Part shown: one piece after another, positions 7,292 to 13,620 of the stretch
Numbering within the stretch: position 1 is the first letter of the stretch
Layout: each line of letters opens with the position of its first letter
NCBI GenBank assembly: GCA_036824245.1
Contig: DAITAO010000076.1
Span: 1 to 15,683, forward strand
Length of the DNA stretch: 15,683 nucleotides
Origin: JACVRM01 sp036824245
GTDB lineage: Bacteria > Actinomycetota > Thermoleophilia > Gaiellales > Gaiellaceae
Direction of reading: 5' to 3'
Program-made: the position numbers and the translations under genes
Notes under the pieces: generated by a model
Seen by the model: only the letters and a program-made list of their open reading frames with translations
What the model was told of the DNA's origin: nothing
Database searches by the model: none

Positions 7292-9232
7292 ATGGCACGG
7301 AAGCTTCCGGGCCTGGAGCGTGTCCTCGACGTTCCCTCGCTGGCGGGCGTTGCCTACGGAGAGATCGCTTCCTCGATCTACTTCGCGCTGGGGATCGTGG
7401 CGCTGCACGCGCTTGGGCTCACCCCGTGGGTGTTGCTCGGCGTGGGATTGCTCTTTCTCGTCGTGGCGACGTCGTATGCGGAAGGGACTGCGGCGATCCC
7501 CGAGACAGGCGGCGCGGCGATGTTCGTGCGGCGTGCATTCAACGACCAGGCGGGGTTCCTGACCGGCTGGGTGCTGTTCCTCGACTACCTGATCGTGATC
7601 GCGCTGGCGGGACTGTTCGCACCCCATTACCTCGGGAATGCGGTCGGCTGGGAGGGCATTACGCACGAGCCTTGGGACGTGCTCGCGGGTGTGGCGATCA
7701 TCCTGGGCGTCGCGGCCGTGCGGCTCGTCCGCCGACCCGGGCTCTACGGGCTTGCGGTGGTGATCGCCGGCGTGGCGGTCGTCACGCACCTGATGCTGAT
7801 AGTGCTGGGCACCGTCTTCCTCCTTTCGAGCGAAGGTGTCGGCGCCGGCGTGTCGCTTGGTGAAGCGCCGACGTGGCACTCGCTCGCCTTTGCGCTCCCG
7901 CTCGCCATGCTGGCGTATACGGGGCTGGAGACGGTCGCCAACCTGGCTGCCGAGACGCGGGCTCCGGGCCGAACGCTGCCGCGCAGCCTGTTCGTCGGCA
8001 TCGGCGCATCGGTGGCCGTCTCCGTCGCCATCGGAGCGATCGGCGTGTCGGCGTATCCGCCGCATCCCGACCCGGACGGGCCGGGCGGCTGGGGCAGCGA
8101 TCTCGGCCTCGAGTGGCTGGAGGCGCCGCTGGTCGGCATCACGCTGGCGCTCGAAGGGCCTCTCCCGGGCGGACTTGTCGACGCCCTCAAGGTGCTGGTC
8201 GGCGTGAGCGGCACCTTCGTCCTGATCGGCGCCGTGACGACGTCGATCTCTGGTGCGGGCCGGCTTGCCTACGCACTCGGCCGGCACGACATGCTCCCAC
8301 ATGCCTTCGCGCGTCTCAACCGGCGCACGCTGATGGCGCCGTCCGCGATCGTCAGCACTGCGGTGGTCGCCTGCGTGCTGCTGGTCACCGCAGTACTCGT
8401 CGGCAGAGAGGTGCGGTTCCTCGCCAGCCTGTTCTCCTTCGGCGTCCTCCTGGCGTTCACGGCGGCGCAGGTTGCGGTGGTGCGCATGCGTTTCACCGAG
8501 CCGGAACTCGTGCGTCCGTTCCGGGCACCGCTCGAGGTGAGCGTGCGCGGGACAAAGGTGCCGGCGCTCGCGCTCGTCGGAGCTCCGCTCACGCTTGCCA
8601 TCTGGGTGGTGGCGCTCGCCACTCACCCGGCCCCACGCATCGTCGGGCCGCTCTGGGTGCTCGCCGGAATCGGCGTGTTCGTGTGGGTCAGGCGCTCCGG
8701 CGGCGGGCCGGTGCTCGGGCGCGTCACGCCGGCGGTCGGCGATCTCCATCCGGCCGAGGAAGGCGCCTATCGGCGGATCCTGGTGCCGCTCAAGCTGGGC
8801 CCGATCGGAGACGAGGTGCTGGCCACCGCCATCCGCCTTGCCGAAGAGCAGGGCTCGGTGGTGCGAGTGCTGCACGGTATCAGCGTCCCGCTCGAATATC
8901 CCCTCGACGCCGAGCTGCCGGATGCAGAGGAGCGGGCCGGGGCGTCGCTCGACGAGGCCCGCGAGCTGGCCGCCGAGCACGGCATCGAGATCGAGACGCA
9001 CACGGTGCGCACGCGCGCACTCGGCGAGGCGATCGTCGAAGAGGCCCGCACGTGGGGCGCGGACCTCATCATCATGGGCTCGGCGCCGCGTTGGCGGCGG
9101 CAATCGCGCTTCTTCAGCCCCACCGTCGACCACGTGCTGCGCAAGGCGCCCAGTGAGGTGATGGTGATCGTCTATCCGCAGGGCGTCCTCGAGGAGGCAG
9201 AGCCGCAGGCATCCGCTACCCTCAGCTCATGA
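7292..9232 (+). CDS. APC-family permease fused to a universal-stress domain (copy 2)
   Basis: A 646-residue paralogue of the permease at 5210-7111 with the same two-part plan. The permease part (about residues 8-470) has VPSLAGVAYGEIASSIYF at the start, the loop IPETGGAAMFVRRAFN and AYTGLETVANLAAETRAP at about 208-225. The USP domain (about 490-628) runs from YRRILVPLKLGP to FFSPTVDHVLRKAPSEVMVIV. The glycine-rich nucleotide loop is lost (MGSAPRWRRQSRFFSPT), so ordinary ATP binding is unlikely. Both copies keep the segment VPLxxPLDAELPxxExxA in the middle of the USP domain. The pair presumably arose by tandem duplication of an existing fusion and has diverged considerably. GGAG at 7279-7282 is a plausible ribosome-binding site. 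Substrate is unknown; context suggests a link to K+ homeostasis. The stop overlaps the next start (ATGA). Confidence 0.9.
   Translation: MARKLPGLERVLDVPSLAGVAYGEIASSIYFALGIVALHALGLTPWVLLGVGLLFLVVATSYAEGTAAIPETGGAAMFVRRAFNDQAGFLTGWVLFLDYLIVIALAGLFAPHYLGNAVGWEGITHEPWDVLAGVAIILGVAAVRLVRRPGLYGLAVVIAGVAVVTHLMLIVLGTVFLLSSEGVGAGVSLGEAPTWHSLAFALPLAMLAYTGLETVANLAAETRAPGRTLPRSLFVGIGASVAVSVAIGAIGVSAYPPHPDPDGPGGWGSDLGLEWLEAPLVGITLALEGPLPGGLVDALKVLVGVSGTFVLIGAVTTSISGAGRLAYALGRHDMLPHAFARLNRRTLMAPSAIVSTAVVACVLLVTAVLVGREVRFLASLFSFGVLLAFTAAQVAVVRMRFTEPELVRPFRAPLEVSVRGTKVPALALVGAPLTLAIWVVALATHPAPRIVGPLWVLAGIGVFVWVRRSGGGPVLGRVTPAVGDLHPAEEGAYRRILVPLKLGPIGDEVLATAIRLAEEQGSVVRVLHGISVPLEYPLDAELPDAEERAGASLDEARELAAEHGIEIETHTVRTRALGEAIVEEARTWGADLIIMGSAPRWRRQSRFFSPTVDHVLRKAPSEVMVIVYPQGVLEEAEPQASATLSS
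9217..9222 (+). promoter_or_regulatory. Candidate internal -10 element for the RCK gene pair
   Basis: TACCCT lies within the last codons of the second permease, six bases before the ATG at 9229. It could give the two TrkA-type genes their own leaderless transcript besides read-through from upstream. Because it is embedded in coding sequence, chance occurrence is more likely than for the intergenic hexamers. Confidence 0.3.
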
Positions 9233-9660
9233 AGGCCGTCGTGATCGGTTGCGGCCGCGTCGGCTCCTCGGTAGCGAAAGCCCTCGACCGGCACGGCTGG
9301 GAGGTCGTGGCGATCGACGAGAAGGAGGACGCGCTCGGCCGCCTGGGTGAAGACTGGCGTGGTGGGTTCCTCGTAGGCCACGGCATGGACATGGGGCTGC
9401 TGCGCGACGCCGGCATCGACGGGGCGGATGCTGCGGTGGTGGCGACGAACGGCGACAACACGAACATCGTGCTCGGCCAGGTGCTCCAGAAGCGCTTCAA
9501 CGTCGGCTGCGTCGTCGTACGCGTGCTCGATCCCGCGCGCGCGGAGCTCTACTCGACCCTGGGCCTGCGCATCGTCTGCCCGACTTCCAATGCCATATCA
9601 GTGCTCATCGAGGCCGCTCGCTCCTGTGAGCCGCGGCCCGAGCGCGCCACCACGCGCTGA
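9229..9660 (+). CDS. TrkA_N-only (RCK) nucleotide-binding protein, CeoB-like
   Basis: A 143-residue cytoplasmic protein consisting almost entirely of one NAD(H)-binding Rossmann fold: GCGRVG at residues 7-12, Asp30 after the second strand, then GHGMDMGLLRDAGI (50-63) and NGDNTNIV (74-81). TrkA_C is absent; the chain ends about 20 residues after the fold (ISVLIEAARS and a short charged tail), whereas single-unit TrkA/KtrA proteins usually reach 215-230 residues. It overlaps the preceding permease (ATGA) and the following RCK gene (TGATG), so the three are probably co-translated. Sequence style and order resemble mycobacterial CeoB followed by CeoC, from memory. It likely pairs with the next protein in a gating ring, or acts on the APC-USP permeases. 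The family call is firm; the partner is inferred. Confidence 0.88.
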   Translation: MKAVVIGCGRVGSSVAKALDRHGWEVVAIDEKEDALGRLGEDWRGGFLVGHGMDMGLLRDAGIDGADAAVVATNGDNTNIVLGQVLQKRFNVGCVVVRVLDPARAELYSTLGLRIVCPTSNAISVLIEAARSCEPRPERATTR

Positions 9661-10210
9661 TGTATGTCCTGGTCGCCGGCGGGGGCAAGGTGGGGGCGAA
9701 TGTCACACGCACCCTCCTCGGTCTCGGCCACGAGGTCACTCTCATCGAGCAGCGGCGCGACCGCTTCGAGCGGCTCGAGGCCGAGTTCGAGCACCGGGTT
9801 CAGGTCGGAGACGCCACCGAGCTGTTCGTCCTCGAGCGGGCCGGCATCAAGCGGCCGCCCGACATCGTCGTTGCGGTGACCGGGGACGACGAGGACAACA
9901 TCATCATCTGCCAAATCGCCCGTGAGCACTACGGGGCGGAGAAGGTGATCGCGCGCGTCAACGACCCGCGCAACCAGGAGCACTTCGACCTGCTCGGCAT
10001 CTCGCCTACTGTCTCCGCCACTGCGAACGTGCTCGCCATGATCGAGCACGAGGTGCCCGAGCACGAGCTCGTCCACCTCGTGGAGCTGCGGCGCGAGAAC
10101 CTGGAGATCGTCGAGGTGCAGATCGCGAAGGGCTCGCCGTCGGCCGGCAAGCGGATCGACCGGCTGGCGCTGCCCGACGGCTCGAGGCTGATCGCCGTGA
10201 TGCGCGAGGG
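9660..10210 (+). CDS. TrkA-family RCK protein, CeoC-like (3' end in assembly gap)
   Basis: The 183 visible residues comprise a full Rossmann fold (GGGKVG at 7-12, Glu30 after the second strand, QVGDATELFVLERAGI at 48-63, TGDDEDNIII at 74-83, ARVNDPRNQEHF at 98-109) and the first half of a TrkA_C lobe (LEIVEVQIAKGSPSAGKRI to SRLIAVMREG). The usual end of the lobe, including a PGD motif, is missing because the sequence enters a run of N. From family length some 35-45 residues are lost. Any stop after the gap (for instance the TAG at 10326) is meaningful only if the gap length is literal. The ATG overlaps the TGA of the preceding RCK gene. Glu30 versus Asp30 in its neighbour shows the two are divergent partners rather than recent copies. 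Confidence 0.88.
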
Positions 10211-10310
10211 NNNNNNNNNNNNNNNNNNNNNNNNNNNNNNNNNNNNNNNNNNNNNNNNNNNNNNNNNNNNNNNNNNNNNNNNNNNNNNNNNNNNNNNNNN
10301 NNNNNNNNNN
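10211..10310. other. Assembly gap (100 N)
   Basis: Exactly 100 undetermined bases, a common scaffolding placeholder; the true length is unknown. It removes the 3' end of the second RCK gene and possibly a short intergenic segment. Confidence 0.98.
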
Positions 10311-10325
10311 CAACAACGCCGAGGC

Positions 10326-10331
10326 TAGCCT
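10326..10331 (+). promoter_or_regulatory. Candidate -10 element for the sugar dehydrogenase gene
   Basis: TAGCCT is placed six bases before the GTG at 10338, the same spacing as at 5198 and 9217. It forms the right half of the perfect palindrome AGGCTAGCCT (10322-10331), so the same hexamer is presented on the minus strand too. Confidence 0.42.
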
Positions 10332-10337
10332 GAAGCG

Positions 10338-11444
10338 GTGCCGCCGCTCCGGGTGCTCCTGACCTTCGCCGCCGGCCTGGGCATCGCGGCTGTCGTCGCG
10401 CTCGTCACGTCGGGTGAGGCGGAGACCGAGCCCGCCCAGGGTCGCCCTGTGCTGCGCGTCGTCGCGCGCGCCGAGTCGCCGACCCACGTCGCGGTGCCCC
10501 GCGGCGAGCCGGGGCGGCTCTACATCGTCGAGCAGCCGGGCCGCATCCTGCTGCTGGCGAACGGCCGCCGGCGCGTCTTCCTCGACATCAGGGGCCAGGT
10601 CGTGAGCGGCGGCGAGCAGGGCCTCCTCTCGGTCGCCTTCCACCCGAGCTACGCACGCAACCACCGCTTCTACGTCAACTACACCGACACGAGCGGCCAC
10701 ACCCGCGTCGTCGAGTACCGGGCCAACGCGGCGCACACGCGCGCGTTGCCAGGCACGCGCAGACAGCTGCTCTTCATCCGGCAGCCGTACGCCAACCACA
10801 ACGGCGGGCAGGTGACGTTCGGCCCCGACGGACAGCTCTACGTGGGCATGGGCGACGGCGGCTCGGGCGGTGACCCGGAAAACCGCGCGCAGAACCTGAA
10901 CAGCCTGCTCGGCAAGCTGCTCAGGATCCACCCGACCCGGCCCGGCGCCCGGCCGGTGATCGCCGCCTACGGCCTGCGCAACCCGTGGCGTTTCTCGTTC
11001 GACCGCGCGAACGGCGACCTCTACATCGGGGACGTCGGCCAGGGATTGTGGGAAGAGATCGACTACACGCCGCGCTCGAGCCCGGGCCTCGAGAACTACG
11101 GCTGGGACGTCTACGAGGGGCGGACGACCCACGAGCAGAAGGAACTGAGCGGGAACGGCCGCCTCGTCCAGCCGGTCCACGTCTACGGGCGCTCCGACGG
11201 CTACTCGGTGACAGGCGGCTTCGTCTATCGCGGCCGCGCGATTCCCGCGCTGCGGGGCCGCTACGTGTTCGGCGACTACGGCAGCGGCAGCATCTGGTCA
11301 CTGCGCGTCCAGGGCGGCCAGGCACGCGACCTCCGCCGGGAAGCGATCACCGTGCCGGAGCTGTCGTCATTCGGCGAAGGCGCAAGCGGCGAGCTCTACG
11401 CAACGTCGCTTTCGGGTCGCGTCTACCGCATCGCCGCCGGCTGA
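10338..11444 (+). CDS. PQQ-type glucose/sorbosone dehydrogenase-like protein, membrane-anchored
   Basis: A 368-residue protein of the soluble-glucose-dehydrogenase/Asd six-bladed propeller family, which oxidises sugars with PQQ and Ca2+ outside the cytoplasm. Residues about 4-22 form an uncleaved signal anchor or signal peptide; I see no lipobox cysteine. Family motifs follow in order: LYIVEQPGRILLL, EQGLLSVAFHPSYARN, NHNGGQVTFGPDGQLYVG (with the histidine expected to act as catalytic base), GDGGSGGDPENRAQ, AYGLRNPWRFSFDR, DLYIGDVGQGLWEEID, NYGWDVYEG and TGGFVYRGRAIP. The GTG start gives the anchor directly and has TAGCCT six bases upstream. No PQQ biosynthesis genes are in the window, so the cofactor would need another source. 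Sugar specificity is unknown, and some family members have no proven activity. It converges on a minus-strand gene across 64 bp without an evident terminator. Confidence 0.9.
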   Translation: MPPLRVLLTFAAGLGIAAVVALVTSGEAETEPAQGRPVLRVVARAESPTHVAVPRGEPGRLYIVEQPGRILLLANGRRRVFLDIRGQVVSGGEQGLLSVAFHPSYARNHRFYVNYTDTSGHTRVVEYRANAAHTRALPGTRRQLLFIRQPYANHNGGQVTFGPDGQLYVGMGDGGSGGDPENRAQNLNSLLGKLLRIHPTRPGARPVIAAYGLRNPWRFSFDRANGDLYIGDVGQGLWEEIDYTPRSSPGLENYGWDVYEGRTTHEQKELSGNGRLVQPVHVYGRSDGYSVTGGFVYRGRAIPALRGRYVFGDYGSGSIWSLRVQGGQARDLRREAITVPELSSFGEGASGELYATSLSGRVYRIAAG

Positions 11445-11508
11445 CGCTCCCCGTCGCCGCGGCACAGAGCCTGCGCACCCGCGGCACATACCCGCGCGCC
11501 CGGCGTCG

Positions 11509-12492
11509 CTACGATCGCATCGGGGAGGAGGCTTCGGGTACCTGCGGCAGGCCCGAAGCGGACCGGTCCGCATCGGCCGAGAGCTCCGTCGTCGCCAGCA
11601 CGATGCTGCGGATCGGGTCGTCGCCGAACCATGCGTAGCGTCCGTTCGAAAGACGGCCGCTGCAGTAGGGGAACGTGCGCTCGTCCACCGTCTCGCCGAT
11701 CGCGCAATCGAGCTCGGGGTGGGCGTCCCGTGCCACCTCGAGGTTGTCGCCGATGCCGATGCCGGCCGCGGTCTCCGCTCGCCCGGCTGTGAGGATCACC
11801 GCATAGACCCCCGCGTCTGAGATCAGAAACGACACGCCCCGGTAGCGCAGCACCGAGTGCGTCTCGCCGGGTGTCGCGATGAAGGCGGGCGCGGCGATCT
11901 CATCGAAACGCTCGCCGAGCGGAGCGACGGGGGCAGAGGGCGAAGGCCGCGCCGCACCGAACGCCGAGGTGACAGCGGACACGCTGTGACCAAGCCCGGT
12001 CGCTCCGACGGCTCCGCGCACCTCGTCGATCGTCAACGGGTCCGCAGGCCGCTCGTCAACCGGCTCCACCGCGCGTAGCGCCGCCCAGCCGAGTGGCACG
12101 AAAGAGACCAGCAGCACGCACCCGGCGACCACCGGCCAGCGGCCGCGCAGGCGGCCTAGGTGCGTGTCCGGCGATGTCGCCACAAGCACGCCGGCCATCA
12201 CCACGGCGGCCGCGAGCGTGGCGACGGCGAGCGCCTCGAGAGCGCTCAGCCGGGCGGAGAACGCGTTGCCGGTGTCGCCTGCGATCGCCCAAGGCAGGGC
12301 GACGCAGATCGGCAGCGGCACCGCCCACCAGCGCGGCGCTGCCAGCCCGAGCGCCAGCTGCGGAAGCACGAGCAGCGCCAGGGAGAGACCGATCGGGAAA
12401 TCCGGTAGCGGGTCGTACACGCTCGTGAACACGCTCGCGGCGAGCAATCCATACGCGACGACGGCCGCGGCGGCGAACCACCGGGCGCGCAC
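11509..12492 (-). CDS. Membrane protein with a duplicated extracytoplasmic-type C-terminal module
   Basis: A 327-residue protein I cannot assign to a named family. The first half has about five hydrophobic segments (roughly residues 5-25, 33-53, 57-72, 83-105, 119-140). The rest is soluble and appears to hold two related modules: GLGHSVSAVTSAFG (166-179) leading to YRGVSFLISDAGVYAVIL (217-234), and GIGDNLEVARDAHPE (246-260) leading to NGRYAWFGDDPIRSIVLA (283-300). The pattern of a helix after Gly-x-Gly, then paired strands, resembles small BamE/SmpA-like folds. Cys263 and Cys277 could form a disulfide if this part is outside the cell. It begins with GTG eight bases after the stop of the coiled-coil gene, so the two probably share a transcript. 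It converges with the sugar dehydrogenase gene. Function is unknown. Confidence 0.8.
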   Translation of the reverse strand: MRARWFAAAAVVAYGLLAASVFTSVYDPLPDFPIGLSLALLVLPQLALGLAAPRWWAVPLPICVALPWAIAGDTGNAFSARLSALEALAVATLAAAVVMAGVLVATSPDTHLGRLRGRWPVVAGCVLLVSFVPLGWAALRAVEPVDERPADPLTIDEVRGAVGATGLGHSVSAVTSAFGAARPSPSAPVAPLGERFDEIAAPAFIATPGETHSVLRYRGVSFLISDAGVYAVILTAGRAETAAGIGIGDNLEVARDAHPELDCAIGETVDERTFPYCSGRLSNGRYAWFGDDPIRSIVLATTELSADADRSASGLPQVPEASSPMRS

Positions 12493-12500
12493 CGGCGTCT

Positions 12501-12722
12501 TCAGCCCGCGCGGCGGCGGTGCACGCGCGGCGCTTGCTGACCGAGCGCCGCGTAGGCGAGCGCCTGGAGCGACTCGTTCAGGACGGCGAGCTCGCGAACG
12601 AGTGGCGTGAGGTTCTCACCGCTCTCGAGGCGGCGGTTGAGCGTGCGGAGCTCGGCGCACAACCGGTCGAGGCGCTCGAGCAGCGCATCGAGCTGTCGGT
12701 CGCCGACCTCCTTCTGCTCCAC
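12501..12722 (-). CDS. Small predicted coiled-coil protein
   Basis: A protein of about 73 residues, charged and helical, with heptad-like leucines in LDALLERLDRLCAELRTLNR and again in LVRELAVLNESLQALAY, ending in a basic tail (RVHRRRAG). I do not recognise a family; it may be a small oligomeric scaffold or adaptor. Two starts are possible: GTG at 12722, preceded seven bases earlier by TACGAT (12735-12730), or ATG at 12731, which overlaps that hexamer and would add three residues. I prefer the GTG because the hexamer-to-start spacing matches other genes here. The reading frame is open further upstream, but that part has no protein-like character. It heads a two-gene minus-strand unit with the membrane protein and is divergent from the ABC exporter. 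Confidence 0.65.
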   Translation of the reverse strand: MEQKEVGDRQLDALLERLDRLCAELRTLNRRLESGENLTPLVRELAVLNESLQALAYAALGQQAPRVHRRRAG

Positions 12723-12729
12723 GCGGCTC

Positions 12730-12735
12730 ATCGTA
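12730..12735 (-). promoter_or_regulatory. Candidate -10 element for the small coiled-coil gene
   Basis: TACGAT on the minus strand lies seven bases before the GTG at 12722. If used, the transcript would be leaderless and the alternative ATG at 12731 could not be the start, since it lies inside the hexamer. Confidence 0.35.
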
Positions 12736-12786
12736 GTCGGAAGGGCATGGGAGTGAAGCAGATCGGGCTTTCGCCGTCCGCCGCGG

Positions 12787-12792
12787 TAGGCT
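12787..12792 (+). promoter_or_regulatory. Candidate -10 element for the ABC exporter operon
   Basis: TAGGCT in the divergent intergenic region, 36 bases before the ATG of the first permease, would leave a leader of roughly 30 nt. Unlike the other hexamers here it is not at leaderless spacing. No clear ribosome-binding site precedes the ATG and no firm -35 box was seen. Confidence 0.35.
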
Positions 12793-12828
12793 CCGCTGCC
12801 GCTCCGCGAGACGAAGCGACGTCCACGC

Positions 12829-13620
12829 ATGCGCCTCTACTGGGAGATCGCCCGCCGCGGCTATCGCCGCTATGCCGCATACCCCGGCGCCACCTTCGCC
12901 GGCGTGTTCACGAACACGTTCTTCGGCTTCCTGCAGGCGTACATCCTGCTGGCGGTCTTCCGCGAGCGGGACGCGATCGGCTCCTACGACTCAACCGACG
13001 CGGTCACGTACGTCTGGCTCGCGCAGGGCATGCTCATGACGATCTACATCTGGGGGTGGTACGACGTCGCGCTGCGCGTCCGCAGCGGCGACATCGCAAC
13101 CGACCTGCAGCGGCCGCTCGACTTCCAGCTCTACTGGCTCGCCCAGGATCTCGGCCGCGCCGCGTACCACGCTCTCTTTCGCGGCGTGCCGCCGATCGTG
13201 ATCGGCGCGCTCGTCTTCGAACTGCGCTTCGCCGGCGATGCGTTCCTGTGGATCGCCTTCCTCGTCTCGGTGACGCTGGCGGTCGTCGTGAGCTTCGCGT
13301 TCCGCTTCATCGTCAACCTTGCTGCGTTCTGGCTGCTCGACTACCGCGGCGTCGCGGTGGTCGCCTCGGTCCCGATCGCGTTCTTCTCCGGTATGTACAT
13401 CCCGATCGCGTTCTTCCCGGACTGGCTGGCGGCCCTCGCCTGGGCGCTTCCCTTCGCAGCGATGGTGCAGGCGCCGATCGAGATCCTGCTGGGCCACGCT
13501 CGTGGAGCAGAGCTCGCCGGTGTGCTGGGGCTCCAGGCAGGCTGGTCAGCCGTGCTGCTCCTCGCCGGACGTGCGGCCTTCGCCGCCGGCGCGCGCAAGC
13601 TGGTGGTGCAGGGTGGGTGA
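12829..13620 (+). CDS. ABC-2 exporter permease, first subunit (COG4587-like)
   Basis: A 263-residue polytopic protein with about six membrane segments. It belongs to the ABC-2 permeases that occur as unlike pairs with a single ATPase, a group that includes a cyanobacterial viologen exporter. Recognisable features are the aromatic N-terminus MRLYWEIARRGYRRY, the cytoplasmic loop SGDIATDLQRPLDFQLYWLA (86-105) and SGMYIPIAFFPDWLAAL (187-203) before the last segments. Its partners are the next two genes, in the order permease-permease-ATPase. The stop overlaps the next start by 8 bp if that gene begins at 13613. Substrate cannot be predicted; family members have been linked to efflux of toxic cations or lipophilic compounds. 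Confidence 0.85.
   Translation: MRLYWEIARRGYRRYAAYPGATFAGVFTNTFFGFLQAYILLAVFRERDAIGSYDSTDAVTYVWLAQGMLMTIYIWGWYDVALRVRSGDIATDLQRPLDFQLYWLAQDLGRAAYHALFRGVPPIVIGALVFELRFAGDAFLWIAFLVSVTLAVVVSFAFRFIVNLAAFWLLDYRGVAVVASVPIAFFSGMYIPIAFFPDWLAALAWALPFAAMVQAPIEILLGHARGAELAGVLGLQAGWSAVLLLAGRAAFAAGARKLVVQGG

Noticed and set aside
7232..9133. A 633-codon open frame on the minus strand opposite the second APC-USP gene
   Set aside because: Its translation is rich in Arg, His and Asp with no fold-like pattern, while the plus strand encodes a clear permease; long antisense frames are expected in high-GC coding DNA.
9549..11180. Long minus-strand open frame through the N run
   Set aside because: It exists only because N bases carry no stop codons; both flanks are antisense to well-supported genes.
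11445..11508. Possible intrinsic terminator between the convergent sugar dehydrogenase and membrane protein genes
   Set aside because: Apart from the short palindrome GCCGCGGC, I found no stable stem followed by a T run.
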